Source of the DNA: Siphonobacter aquaeclarae
GTDB taxonomy: Bacteria; Bacteroidota; Bacteroidia; Cytophagales; Spirosomataceae
Assembly: GCF_900103285.1 (NCBI RefSeq)
Contig: NZ_FNGS01000011.1
Location: 156,540 to 220,539 of the forward strand
Reading direction: 5' to 3'
Length of the DNA: 64,000 bases
Within the stretch, counting starts at the first letter, position 1; each line of letters begins with the position of its first letter. Below, piece after piece: positions 1 to 7,823 of this stretch. The translations under genes were made by a program, and so were the position numbers. Below the pieces are notes generated by a model. The model was not told where the DNA came from, ran no database searches, and was given only the letters and a program-made list of their open reading frames with translations.

Positions 1-171
1 CGGAAAGTATCGCTCGACGGACGCAATCAAAACTGGGCAGACCGTATTCCCGCTCTCATGCAGCAAAATACCTCCTTTTTTGCAGTAGGCGCAGCGCATC
101 TTTCCGGAAAAAAAGGCCTCATTCAACTCCTCCGAAAAAAAGGATACACCGTGACCCCCGTGCTGGAATAA
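1..171 (+). CDS. TraB/GumN family protein, C-terminal fragment
   Basis: The reading frame is open from the first base and ends at TAA 169-171, so only the last 56 residues of a longer protein are visible. They contain RNQNWADRIP, then FFAVGAAHLSGKKG and a final LLRKKGYTVTPV. This is the typical end of TraB/GumN (PF01963) proteins, in which the invariant His of the GAAHL motif is thought to take part in a metal-dependent peptidase-like fold. Members in Bacteroidota are usually exported. Function in this organism is unknown. The sigma factor gene starts 12 bp downstream, so the genes may share a transcript. The 5' part lies outside the window. Confidence 0.8.
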   Translation, partial: RKVSLDGRNQNWADRIPALMQQNTSFFAVGAAHLSGKKGLIQLLRKKGYTVTPVLE

Positions 172-183
172 CCGCAACCGCCT

Positions 184-690
184 GTGAATAACCGCGAAAA
201 GGAGTTTTTAGCTCACATCGACAAACACAAGGGCATTATCCATAAAGTAGCGCGGATGTATATGGATCATCCCGAAGACCGGGAAGATCTGTTCCAGGAA
301 ATCATCCTTCAATTATGGAAATCCTATGATCATTTTCAGGGCGAAAGCCTGTTTTCCTCCTGGATGTACAAAGTTTCGCTCAACACCGCACTCACCTATT
401 TCAAAAAAGAAAAACGGAAGCCCGACCGCCACGGATTATCTCCCGAAATGGAAGTCGCCGAAGACAAATCCGACAGTGAAAAAGAAACACAGCTGGATTA
501 CTTCTACCGCGCCGTACAGGAATTATCTCCGGTTGAAAAAGCACTCATTTTTCTCTTTCTCGAAGGACAATCACATAAAGATATCGCAGTCAATCTGGGT
601 ATTACGGAAGGAAATGCCCGCGTCAAACTTACCCGGACCAAAGAGCGACTTCAGGAAATCATTAAACGCCAAGGCTATGAATTTAGATGA
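184..690 (+). CDS. RNA polymerase ECF-type sigma factor
   Basis: This 168-aa protein has the two-domain layout of ECF sigma factors. Region 2 spans about residues 12-85, with the DREDLFQEI segment and an FSSWMYKV motif. Region 4 spans about 110-165, with the helix-turn-helix GQSHKDIAVNLGITEGNARV. It would direct RNA polymerase to a specific promoter set. The GTG at 184 is chosen because the family alignment starts there and TraB ends just upstream. The next gene overlaps it by 14 bp and encodes a membrane protein, an arrangement common for sigma factors paired with a membrane partner. No classical anti-sigma (FecR or zinc ZAS) domain is visible in that partner. The regulon cannot be read from the sequence. 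Confidence 0.9.
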   Translation: MNNREKEFLAHIDKHKGIIHKVARMYMDHPEDREDLFQEIILQLWKSYDHFQGESLFSSWMYKVSLNTALTYFKKEKRKPDRHGLSPEMEVAEDKSDSEKETQLDYFYRAVQELSPVEKALIFLFLEGQSHKDIAVNLGITEGNARVKLTRTKERLQEIIKRQGYEFR

Positions 691-1309
691 TCTTCAAAAA
701 CAGTGGCAGCAGCAGCCCGACGAACATATTCAACTCCCTGTTCAACTCGATTCACTCAAAAAAGCCCGTAATCCCGTGGAAAAGATTCGCCAAAACATGA
801 AAAATGAATTCTGGTTTCAACTCATTGGTTTGCTGGTGATCAGCCTGGCACCGGCGCTGATGAAATCGTCCAGAGAATTCCTAGTCATCTATTACTCGTT
901 TCTGCCTGTGGTGCTCGCGATTTCCGGCTATTACCTCACCCGGTTCTTTCGGTTTTACCGGGATACCATCCGGATGGACATGGATACGCGAAAGAACCTG
1001 TACCGGTTTTACTTCGAAATGAAGCTGAATATTGAAGCATACAAAGCCTTCAATTATTGTATTGGTATTTTCCTGATTCCGCTGGGATTACTGTTTGCTC
1101 TTCAGGACAAATTTCCCGATCCCTTCCTCTCCATTCACCGGTATATGAGTACCCACACAATCGGAACAGAGCAGGTTATTATCGTCGCCGTAGTATTACT
1201 GACAGCCGTCGTTGTGATTGACCTTATCGCCCGGGTATGGGTGGAGAAATACTACGCACCCTATGTCCGCCAGATCGAAGCCGTACTGAACGAACTGGAA
1301 GCGGAATAA
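677..1309 (+). CDS. hypothetical membrane protein, putative partner of the upstream sigma factor
   Basis: This 210-aa protein is read from ATG 677, which lies inside the end of the sigma gene. A longer in-frame reading upstream gives non-natural sequence antisense to sigma motifs and is not used. The N-terminus MNLDDLQKQWQQQ is a short soluble segment often seen in Bacteroidota proteins encoded next to ECF sigma factors. It is followed by two hydrophobic pairs at about residues 50-90 and 120-190, giving roughly four membrane spans. The overlap suggests translational coupling with the sigma gene. A role as anti-sigma factor is inferred from position only. A strong terminator follows. Confidence 0.7.
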   Translation: MNLDDLQKQWQQQPDEHIQLPVQLDSLKKARNPVEKIRQNMKNEFWFQLIGLLVISLAPALMKSSREFLVIYYSFLPVVLAISGYYLTRFFRFYRDTIRMDMDTRKNLYRFYFEMKLNIEAYKAFNYCIGIFLIPLGLLFALQDKFPDPFLSIHRYMSTHTIGTEQVIIVAVVLLTAVVVIDLIARVWVEKYYAPYVRQIEAVLNELEAE

Positions 1310-1340
1310 ATAGCTATCAGCACAGATTCCATTGAAAGTT

Positions 1341-1387
1341 GCGACTATTCCCGAACAGCGGTCTTCGGAGAATAGTCGCTTTTTTTA
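1341..1387 (+). terminator. Rho-independent terminator after the sigma operon
   Basis: GCGACTATTC (1341-1350) pairs with GAATAGTCGC (1370-1379), and the stem extends inward with CCGAA/TTCGG across a single bulged A. A run of seven T follows directly. It ends the sigma/membrane-protein transcript. Confidence 0.9.
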
Positions 1388-1439
1388 TCGACAAACAGGT
1401 TTCGGGAAAAATACGGTGAAAAACTCCGTAAAAAGCCCA

Positions 1440-1470
1440 TTGTCAACCACAATCAGGCCACCTAGTTTTG
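1440..1470 (+). promoter_or_regulatory. promoter of the metacaspase operon, with inverted repeat
   Basis: TTG at 1440-1442, a 20-nt spacer and TAGTTTTG at 1463-1470 match the Bacteroidota primary promoter (TTG-N19-21-TAnnTTTG). The predicted start near 1477 leaves a leader of about 15 nt before ATG 1492. TTGTCAA (1440-1446) and TTGACAA (1468-1474) form an inverted repeat that brackets the promoter and could be a regulator site. Confidence 0.6.
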
Positions 1471-1491
1471 ACAATGTCAATATGATCCGGA

Positions 1492-2559
1492 ATGAAAAAA
1501 TCGATCCGATTAACATCTGCTTTGCTCTTGATTTTGAGTATCGGCAAGGCTCAAATTCCCAGGCCATCCGCCGGATTCGCCTTACTTGTTGGTGTAAAGA
1601 AAACAACCGCGCCTGCACGGCCGGGAAGCTCCTATCCTGACGACGCAACCAAAGGTTCTGCGTTCGACGCCCAGTGCTTCGCCGCGGCACTCAAAGAACG
1701 AGGTTTCAAGCCGGAAAATATTACAGTACTGACCACGCCGGAAGAAACGAAGGCGGATTCTATACTTAGTACTCTCCGGCTTTTGGTACAAAAGGCATCT
1801 CAAACGCGAGATTTCGTTTTTTTCTATTTTTCGGGACATGGAGATCAGGTACCGGATCAGCCTCCATACGACGAGATAGATGGTGCGGACGAGGTTTTGA
1901 TCGCATCCGACAAAGCGATTCGCGACGATGACCTTCGGTCTGCCTGGACCCAATTCGCACCCGGCGTCAAACTAATAATGCTTGTCGATGCCTGCCACTC
2001 CGGTACAACGTTTGGTATAATGGACTTTGCACATAAACCAACACCGGCCGGCTTTCATGGTATTTGGGCTAATGAAACGCGGCTCAGAAAAATTGTAGAA
2101 GCGGAGGAAGAATGGCGTACCCGAATGCGTACCACCAATACTCCAATTACACACCCGGAACCCCCTTTTATCCGTATCAACGGGTCGCAGAGAGGTTCTG
2201 AACTTAGACCCGACTCCGTGCGCTTCTTCGCCGAATACGGCTTCGACAAGTCTGCACATTCCGAAGATAATTGCATCAGTATTTTCCGCCAACCGACCGA
2301 ACCATATCAAATGGTGTACATCGGCGCTTGTTATGACAAGGGTACTATTCCTGGAGGGGATGAAAAGGGCAGTCCATTTACTCAAAAATTGCTGTTCTTC
2401 CTTTCGCCAAATTCGCCGGCAAGGGGAACTGTGAGCTCCTATAGGGAATGGTGCCGGTACGTTGCCGACAATTGCCCCGCCAGTATTAGCTACGCTGAAT
2501 TGGGTCCCGTCAGCCGGGAATTTATAACAAATCCTCCATTCTATTTCGATACTAAATAA
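1492..2559 (+). CDS. exported caspase-family (metacaspase-like, C14) peptidase
   Basis: This 355-aa protein starts with a signal peptide (about residues 1-20, cleavage after GKA) and continues as one caspase-like domain. The catalytic His lies in FYFSGHGDQ and the catalytic Cys in LVDACHSGT. Between them is DEIDGADEVLIASD, the acidic pocket typical of metacaspases that cleave after Arg or Lys. A later GACYDKGT and an ordered C-terminus follow. Metacaspases are Cys proteases, and bacterial roles are mostly unknown. Export suggests action in the periplasm or outside the cell. The downstream lipoprotein gene starts 12 bp later, so the two are likely co-transcribed and functionally linked. The substrate is unknown. 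Confidence 0.88.
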   Translation: MKKSIRLTSALLLILSIGKAQIPRPSAGFALLVGVKKTTAPARPGSSYPDDATKGSAFDAQCFAAALKERGFKPENITVLTTPEETKADSILSTLRLLVQKASQTRDFVFFYFSGHGDQVPDQPPYDEIDGADEVLIASDKAIRDDDLRSAWTQFAPGVKLIMLVDACHSGTTFGIMDFAHKPTPAGFHGIWANETRLRKIVEAEEEWRTRMRTTNTPITHPEPPFIRINGSQRGSELRPDSVRFFAEYGFDKSAHSEDNCISIFRQPTEPYQMVYIGACYDKGTIPGGDEKGSPFTQKLLFFLSPNSPARGTVSSYREWCRYVADNCPASISYAELGPVSREFITNPPFYFDTK

Positions 2560-2571
2560 CCCCATCGTCCT

Positions 2572-3429
2572 ATGAGCAGTACTACACGCTTTGGCCTTTC
2601 GCTTTTCCTCCTGATTGCAACAATCGGATGCGGGAAAATAGTTGTCTCACCTGTTAGAGATACAGACACGTTTGAAAGCTTCGGTGGCGGCGTTTTTTAT
2701 GCACTTCCAATGACAATGATCACACTCGAAATTCCCGTCACGAAAATTGAAAGGAAAGTAGTCCATTTTCCGGATTCAACATTATTGGCGTCCAGTCCAT
2801 TAGGTCACAACAACCCAGACGCACTCATAACTACTTATGATTTGGGAGACATTGCTATCTCCAGCCGGCCAGTACCTGACGCTGAAAAAATTTTCAACGT
2901 AGCCATTAAAGGCAATTGGAAAAAAACGCAGGCTCTTCAATTATCTATGAATGATTTAGGCATATTATCAAAAGCCGAAGCGGAAGTCGAAGACCATACG
3001 TTTGACATTGTCATCCAGGCTGCGCAGAGTATCGCTGGCATCACGCAGGCTTTAGTCTCTTTCAAAGGCTCAGATCCAGCAAAAATGACAAAAGATTCCT
3101 GCCAAATCAGCAAATACAAAGCGGAATTAAGGCAGATACGAGAAGCTCGTTTTTCTCTTTTAAAATCTGACGGGAATCTGGGATACGGGCATATGCCGGA
3201 AGGAGCACTTCGCCTTCGGTTGGATGAGCTGAAACGTCAAGAAGAAAACCTGATATCTTTAATGACATATGCTGAAACAAAGACAAAACTCCTCATCCGT
3301 AAGGACATTTTGATCAGGAACCCTGAAGATATTGCCAATCTTTCAGAAAATCCGGTTTTCTGGTTCGATAAATCCTCCGGGTTGATGTTACCTGAGGACG
3401 AAAAACCGCCTGTCGGCTCAAACCTCTGA
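2572..3429 (+). CDS. lipoprotein, DUF4831-like, N-terminal part (ends at an in-frame TGA)
   Basis: This 285-aa reading starts with a signal sequence and a lipobox-like LIATIGC, so it should be lipid-anchored. It then has GGGVFYALPMTMITLEIPV, which resembles the start of Bacteroidota DUF4831 proteins. A charged region at about 170-230 looks helical. The frame stops at TGA 3427-3429, but the same frame continues open through ATG 3454 to 3951. The part after the stop contains a second strand-like motif (GLVYNLPSWFAIKL) of the kind expected at the end of this family. A single gene split by one nonsense codon is therefore likely. The alternative is two separate proteins. The DUF assignment rests on motif memory only. 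Confidence 0.65.
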   Translation: MSSTTRFGLSLFLLIATIGCGKIVVSPVRDTDTFESFGGGVFYALPMTMITLEIPVTKIERKVVHFPDSTLLASSPLGHNNPDALITTYDLGDIAISSRPVPDAEKIFNVAIKGNWKKTQALQLSMNDLGILSKAEAEVEDHTFDIVIQAAQSIAGITQALVSFKGSDPAKMTKDSCQISKYKAELRQIREARFSLLKSDGNLGYGHMPEGALRLRLDELKRQEENLISLMTYAETKTKLLIRKDILIRNPEDIANLSENPVFWFDKSSGLMLPEDEKPPVGSNL

Positions 3430-3453
3430 ATTTATAAGAGTTTCCGTAAAAAA

Positions 3454-3951
3454 ATGGGAGACACACGTTCCAGCAACGGATATTACCTGCATGTGCTGGC
3501 ATCCCCAAGAAATTCCATCGAAAGCGCCTTCAGCCATTTCACCATGGCGGATCTCCGCAACCGAAAAACCCGCACCGGGCTGGTATACAATCTTCCCTCA
3601 TGGTTTGCAATCAAGCTTACTGAGGGTAAAGCTACTGACTCTGCAGCAGTTGCAGGTGCCAATTTACCGATGCCACAGCTCGGAAAGATTGCGTTCCTCA
3701 GTCCCAAAGTTTCGACGAATTCCATCGAACTGGATCCCGCGACCGGAGCTCTGAGGTCGGTCAGTATGAAGACGTCCGGAATCACAGGAGATCAGGTAAA
3801 AAATGCCGGTGCTGCCCTCTCGTCAGGAGCAGCCCTGTTAAAACCACAGACCCCACTGGAGAAACTTCAGAACAGCAGGGCTCTGCTGGAAGAACAGGAG
3901 AAAATTCTGAAACTGAGATTATCCCTCGACAGTCTCGATCGGCAACGATAG
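3454..3951 (+). CDS. DUF4831-like C-terminal part, same frame as the upstream lipoprotein
   Basis: This is a 165-aa reading from ATG 3454. It has no signal peptide and no promoter, and lies 24 bp after the stop of the preceding gene in the identical frame. It carries TRTGLVYNLPSWFAIKL and KIAFLSPKVSTNSIELDPATGALRS, then a charged, probably helical tail with KLQNSRALLEEQEKILKLRL. Such a tail without an export signal makes no sense for a cytoplasmic protein beside a lipoprotein. It is more likely the C-terminal half of the upstream gene. If TGA 3427 is real, this part is either lost, made by reinitiation, or the gene is decaying. Confidence 0.55.
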   Translation: MGDTRSSNGYYLHVLASPRNSIESAFSHFTMADLRNRKTRTGLVYNLPSWFAIKLTEGKATDSAAVAGANLPMPQLGKIAFLSPKVSTNSIELDPATGALRSVSMKTSGITGDQVKNAGAALSSGAALLKPQTPLEKLQNSRALLEEQEKILKLRLSLDSLDRQR

Positions 3952-3984
3952 GATTTTCACCACTCTCCCGGGCGGAAAAACAAG

Positions 3985-4018
3985 AAGTCCTGCAGGAGTC
4001 ATCTGCAGGACTTTATTG
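3985..4018. terminator. bidirectional terminator between convergent genes
   Basis: AAGTCCTGCAG (3985-3995) pairs with CTGCAGGACTT (4003-4013) around a 7-nt loop, and T-rich sequence follows on the plus strand. It sits between the plus-strand lipoprotein locus and the minus-strand barrel gene and can serve both. Confidence 0.75.
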
Positions 4019-4031
4019 TTTAAAATTGAAA

Positions 4032-4679
4032 TCAGCGTCGGCTCGGAGTAAACTTACCGCTACTCGGCGTGTACTTGCCAAGCGGGAAGCTGACACCTAC
4101 ATTGACGCCCCAGTTCTTGTTGTAAACTGACACATTCGGATTCTTTACGACATCCACCAGCCCCAGGCCATAGCGCACATCGGCATTAAGCCACATGTGG
4201 TTATTGAGGCGATAGTTCAGCCCACCGCCGAGGGTCAAGCCTGCGTCCATTCCGGTAAACTGCTTGTTGTTGGAATCGGCGTTGAGGTTGTCACCGTTCT
4301 GGTTGCGGGCAGCGACGAGGAAGCCTACGTGCGGTCCGACGAACAGTTTCGGCCGGAGGGCATTCCCGCGCCCGTTGAGGTAGAACGTCGCCAGAATCGG
4401 CACCTGGATGTAATTCAGGCGGGTTTCTGCGTCACTGTTTTTCACCTTCGCACCCAATTGGGTATAGAGCAGTTGCCCGCCGAGACCAAACCGGTCAACA
4501 ATCGAGTAGTTGATAAACAAGCCACCCGTGAATCCGGTTTTCCAGGCGGTATTCGAAACATCGCCCCGGAAATTGGAGACAGAAACGCCGGCCATCGGGC
4601 CCCAGGAAAGGTTGTCTTGTGCAAAGGAGGCCGTTGAAAGGGCAGAAAGGAGGAAAGTAATCAGCAGATACTTTTTCAT
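4032..4679 (-). CDS. outer-membrane beta-barrel protein (porin family)
   Basis: This is a 215-aa protein read from the ATG at 4679, which begins a clean signal peptide (MKKYLLITFLLSALSTASFA). A second ATG six codons upstream (4697) is possible. The mature part has alternating hydrophobic strands and glycine-rich turns: GPMAGVSVSNFRGDV, GFTGGLFINYSIVDRFGLGGQLLYTQ, and a final GVNVGVSFPLGKY. This fits the small 8-strand outer-membrane barrels (PF13568-like) that are abundant in Bacteroidota. No ligand or catalytic feature is visible. It stands alone, convergent with the lipoprotein locus and downstream of queG on the same strand. Confidence 0.8.
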   Translation of the reverse strand: MKKYLLITFLLSALSTASFAQDNLSWGPMAGVSVSNFRGDVSNTAWKTGFTGGLFINYSIVDRFGLGGQLLYTQLGAKVKNSDAETRLNYIQVPILATFYLNGRGNALRPKLFVGPHVGFLVAARNQNGDNLNADSNNKQFTGMDAGLTLGGGLNYRLNNHMWLNADVRYGLGLVDVVKNPNVSVYNKNWGVNVGVSFPLGKYTPSSGKFTPSRR

Positions 4680-4757
4680 GTGAAAGTGTGTTTTCATCGC
4701 TCGTTGTAAAAAGAAGCGTACGAAAACACATACGGCTGAAAACGCGTAGAAAGTTTT

Positions 4758-5714
4758 CTACACTGATGAATTTTCTTCCGACACGAAGCGCAGGTTTCGG
4801 ACAAATCCTTCCCATTTCGCGCGTTTCAGCGGGGATTTTTGAAAAATCCGGCGAAAGGTTTCCTCCGTCATTTCCTGCCAGTCACGCCGTCCGAATGACT
4901 TCAGCTCTTCCGGCAGCAGAAAGGCCGTTTCCCGGTGCGGGCGGGAGAAGCGGTTCCAGGGACATACGTCCTGGCAAATATCACAGCCAAAGATCCAGTT
5001 GTCTGTTTTTCCCTGAAAATCACCAGGAATAGCTTCTTTCAATTCGATGGTCAGGTAGCTGATGCAGCGGCTGCCGTCGACTGAATAAGGCTCGGAAAGG
5101 GCATCCGTCGGGCAGGCGTCAATGCACCGGGTACAGGTGCCACAGTAGTCGGTAATAGGACCATCCGGCTCCAGATCGAGATCGATGATGAGTTCTGCCA
5201 GGAAGAAGAAACTGCCGATTTCCCGGGTGATGAGATTGCTGTTTTTTCCGACCCAGCCGAGCCCTGCTTTTTTTGCCCAGGCTTTTTCCATCACCGGCGC
5301 GGAGTCAACAAAACAGCGGCCGTCTACCTCCCCGATTTCGACGCGTATCCGATCCAGAAAAGCCTTCAGTTTATCCCGGATGACGAAGTGGTAGTCGGTC
5401 CCGTACGCATACTTGGCCAGTTTGAAATCTTCCTCTCCTTCCGGCAGGCGTTCGGGCGGGTAGTAGTTGTAAAGCAGGGAAACGACTGACTTTGCCCCTT
5501 CGACGAGCAGCGTGGGGTCCAGGCGCTTGTCGAAATGGTTTTCCATGTACAACATTTTCCCGTGGCGGCCGCGGCGAAGCCAGTTTTCGAGGCGCGGCGC
5601 TTCCTCTTCCAGAAATCCGGCCGCGGAAATTCCGCAGAAATCGAACCCGAGGTCCCGGGCGATTTCCTTCACGGAAGCGGTATGCCGTTGCCGGACAAGG
5701 TCTGAAACAGTCAT
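4758..5714 (-). CDS. queG: epoxyqueuosine reductase QueG
   Basis: This 318-aa iron-sulfur and cobalamin enzyme reduces epoxyqueuosine to queuosine at the wobble base of tRNAs with GUN anticodons, the last step of queuosine synthesis. Eight cysteines for two 4Fe-4S clusters are visible: C191, C194, C197 and C201 in [12 protein letters not shown], then C217, and C244, C247 and C251 in [12 protein letters not shown]137 in FVDSAP matches the proposed proton donor. Length is normal for a bacterial QueG without a HEAT extension. It is divergent from grpE with 104 bp between the starts. Confidence 0.95.
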   Translation of the reverse strand: MTVSDLVRQRHTASVKEIARDLGFDFCGISAAGFLEEEAPRLENWLRRGRHGKMLYMENHFDKRLDPTLLVEGAKSVVSLLYNYYPPERLPEGEEDFKLAKYAYGTDYHFVIRDKLKAFLDRIRVEIGEVDGRCFVDSAPVMEKAWAKKAGLGWVGKNSNLITREIGSFFFLAELIIDLDLEPDGPITDYCGTCTRCIDACPTDALSEPYSVDGSRCISYLTIELKEAIPGDFQGKTDNWIFGCDICQDVCPWNRFSRPHRETAFLLPEELKSFGRRDWQEMTEETFRRIFQKSPLKRAKWEGFVRNLRFVSEENSSV

Positions 5715-5777
5715 GCAGGACGGGAGAATCCTCCCCGGAAAAATGTCAATCTGTCAGCGAAACGGCCTGTGGCAAAG

Positions 5778-5785
5778 TAATTTTG
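5778..5785 (+). promoter_or_regulatory. possible -7 element upstream of grpE
   Basis: TAATTTTG matches the Bacteroidota -7 consensus TAnnTTTG and would place the start about 27 nt before grpE ATG 5819. No good TTG was found 19-21 nt upstream. The element sits in a small palindrome (GGCAAAGTAATTTTGCC, 5771-5787) that could bind a heat-shock regulator. Confidence 0.35.
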
Positions 5786-5818
5786 CCTGCCGTTTAACAG
5801 CATAAAGGTACGAACGAC

Positions 5819-6382
5819 ATGACGAATCCGGAATTCACGCAACCCGAAGAGACTGAACAATCACAGGCTACTGACAACGTTTCCGACGCACAGGAAGCAT
5901 CCGCAGGTGCAATCGCCGCAGAAACCGAAGTCAGCCCGGACGAGAAGTTTCAGGCCGAACTGACGGAGCTGAAAGATAAATACATCCGGCTGGCCGCCGA
6001 ATTTGACAATTTCCGCAAGCGGACGCTGAAGGAAAAAACCGAGCTGGTCAAAACAGCCTCGGAAGACGTAATCAAGGCTATTCTTCCCATCCTGGACGAC
6101 ATCGACCGCGCCCAGGCCATTTTTGCCGCTTCGGAAGACGGCAAGGTCGAAAAAGAAGGTATTGAACTGATTTTCAATAAACTGGCCAAGACCATCTCTT
6201 CCAAAGGCCTCAAGCCGATGGAAGCCAAAGGCCAGGTATTCAACCCGGATCTTCACGAGAGCATTACGCAGTTCCCGGCTCCGTCCGAAGACCTCAAAGG
6301 CAAAGTCATTGACGAAGTGGAAAAGGGTTACTACCTCGGCGACAAGGTTATCCGGTTCGCCAAGGTGGTGGTTGGAGCATGA
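5819..6382 (+). CDS. grpE: nucleotide exchange factor GrpE
   Basis: This 187-aa protein has an acidic, low-complexity N-terminus (about 1-45), a long coiled coil (about 45-90, with KYIRLAAEFDNFRKRTLKEK) and a C-terminal beta domain ending GYYLGDKVIRFAKVVVG. These are the GrpE hallmarks. It releases ADP from DnaK and so sets the Hsp70 cycle rate. dnaJ follows 68 bp downstream on the same strand; dnaK is not in the window. The pair forms a compact chaperone operon. Confidence 0.96.
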   Translation: MTNPEFTQPEETEQSQATDNVSDAQEASAGAIAAETEVSPDEKFQAELTELKDKYIRLAAEFDNFRKRTLKEKTELVKTASEDVIKAILPILDDIDRAQAIFAASEDGKVEKEGIELIFNKLAKTISSKGLKPMEAKGQVFNPDLHESITQFPAPSEDLKGKVIDEVEKGYYLGDKVIRFAKVVVGA

Positions 6383-6450
6383 CGTAATTGCGGATGATAG
6401 GATGAATCATTCCTGTCATTTTTTCATTCTATCATTCCCCTGTTAAGAAG

Positions 6451-7596
6451 ATGGCACAAAAAAGAGACTATTACGAAGTACTGGGCGTGTCGAAGTCGGC
6501 CTCGGATGACGAGATCAAAAAGGCCTACCGCAAGCTCGCCATCAAGTACCACCCCGATAAGAACCCCGATAATCCGGAAGCCGAAGAAAAGTTCAAGGAA
6601 GCCGCCGAGGCGTACGAAGTACTGTCTGACGGCAACAAACGCGCCCGCTACGACCAATACGGCCATGCGGGTATGGGCGGTAGCGCCGGGCCCCAGAACA
6701 TGGACGATATCTTCTCCCAATTCGGAGATATTTTCGGGGAAGGAAGTCCGTTCGGTAGCTTCTTCGGAGGCGGATTTGGCGGAGGCGGACGGCAACAACG
6801 CGTCCGGAAAGGCTCCGACCTTCGGATCAAGCTCAAGCTCGACCTGCAGGAAATCGCCAACGGTGTCGAAAAGAAGATCAAAGTCAAGCGCCACGTGACC
6901 TGTCAGGCCTGCGGCGGCAACGGTTCCAAACACGGTACTTCGCTCCGCACCTGTCCTACCTGTAACGGGAACGGCCAGGTACGCCGCGTGCAGCAGACGA
7001 TGCTCGGCCAGATGGTCACGTCTTCTACCTGCCCGACCTGTAACGGCGAAGGCAAGATTGTCGACGCGAAGTGCGACGTCTGCGTAGGCGAAGGACGTAC
7101 CCTGGCAGAAGAGGTTATCTCCATCAAAATTCCGGCCGGTGTAGCCGACGGCATGCAACTGTCAATGGGCGGCAAAGGAAACGTTCCGCCACGCGGCGGC
7201 GTTGCCGGCGATCTGCTCATCGTCGTCGAAGAAGAAGAACACCCGGACCTGAAGCGGGATGGCAACAACGTTGTGTACGAACTGTATGTGAATTTTGTTG
7301 ACGCCGCGCTGGGTACCTCGATGGAAGTTCCGACAATCGACGGACGCGCCAAGATCACCCTCGAACCCGGCACACAATCCGGCAAGATCCTCCGCATGAA
7401 AGGCAAGGGTATCCCTCACCTCAACAGCTACGGAAAAGGCGATCAACTTATTTATGTGAACGTCTGGACGCCGCGGGTACTTTCTTCGGAAGAGAAAGGT
7501 ATTCTTGAAAAACTGCGCAGCTCGCCTAATTTCCAACCCCGTCCGACGAAGAACGATAAGTCGTTTTTTGAGAAGATGAAGGATTTTTTTAATTGA
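6451..7596 (+). CDS. dnaJ: chaperone DnaJ (Hsp40, type I)
   Basis: This 381-aa protein has the full type I layout: a J domain with the HPD motif in KYHPDKN (about residues 32-36), a Gly/Phe-rich linker ([14 protein letters not shown]), and four zinc repeats ([32 protein letters not shown]). Two beta-barrel client-binding domains follow. It delivers unfolded proteins to DnaK and stimulates ATP hydrolysis. It is co-directional with grpE, and a very strong hairpin terminator follows. Confidence 0.97.
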   Translation: MAQKRDYYEVLGVSKSASDDEIKKAYRKLAIKYHPDKNPDNPEAEEKFKEAAEAYEVLSDGNKRARYDQYGHAGMGGSAGPQNMDDIFSQFGDIFGEGSPFGSFFGGGFGGGGRQQRVRKGSDLRIKLKLDLQEIANGVEKKIKVKRHVTCQACGGNGSKHGTSLRTCPTCNGNGQVRRVQQTMLGQMVTSSTCPTCNGEGKIVDAKCDVCVGEGRTLAEEVISIKIPAGVADGMQLSMGGKGNVPPRGGVAGDLLIVVEEEEHPDLKRDGNNVVYELYVNFVDAALGTSMEVPTIDGRAKITLEPGTQSGKILRMKGKGIPHLNSYGKGDQLIYVNVWTPRVLSSEEKGILEKLRSSPNFQPRPTKNDKSFFEKMKDFFN

Positions 7597-7620
7597 GCGA
7601 TAGGCTGTAAGCTTTAGGCT

Positions 7621-7668
7621 ATAAGCAAAAGAGCGCGTCCCGAAGATGGGACGCGCTCTTTTGCTTAT
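7621..7668 (+). terminator. strong hairpin terminator after dnaJ
   Basis: A perfect 21-bp stem: 7621-7641 (ending GAGCGCGTCCC) pairs with 7648-7668 (starting GGGACGCGCTC), with a 6-nt loop GAAGAT. The T-rich part is inside the right arm (CTCTTTTGC). It can work in both directions for the convergent genes. Confidence 0.85.
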
Positions 7669-7672
7669 ATGC

Positions 7673-7745
7673 TTTCTGTGTATTCTGTGTTTTCTGTGAG
7701 AAATAAAAAATCAAGTTCTCACAGAAAACACAGAATACACAGAAA
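7673..7745. repeat. family B inverted repeat (9-nt period)
   Basis: A perfect 30-bp inverted repeat, 7673-7702 and 7716-7745, with a 13-nt loop. Each arm is made of 9-nt steps: TTTCTGTGT, ATTCTGTGT, TTTCTGTGA. The same element recurs at 63860-63950, so it is a dispersed family. Confidence 0.85.
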
Positions 7746-7823
7746 CTATTTAGATCGGGTTGTTACGGCTTCCCGCTGCGGGTACCTGCTTAAAGCCTAT
7801 TGCCTACAGCCCAAAGTCCACAA

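Larger units (their letters stand above)
7602..7812. repeat. composite palindromic element (family A arms enclosing a terminator and a family B hairpin)
   Basis: The left arm (about 7602-7626) reads as 7-nt steps: GATAGGC, TGTAAGC, TTTAGGC, TATAAGC. The right arm (about 7787-7812: TGCTTAAAGCC, then TATTGCCTACAGCCC) is its imperfect reverse complement. Between them lie the dnaJ terminator and a separate 30-bp inverted repeat. The whole block fills the gap between the convergent dnaJ and alpha-galactosidase genes. Confidence 0.7.

Noticed and set aside
326..676. Upstream extension of the membrane protein gene through the sigma gene
   Set aside because: The extension is a +1-frame shadow of the sigma factor; the natural start is ATG 677.
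3427..3429. TGA as selenocysteine codon
   Set aside because: The codon is not in a redox motif, no bacterial SECIS-like hairpin is evident directly downstream, and the family is not redox-active. A nonsense mutation is simpler.
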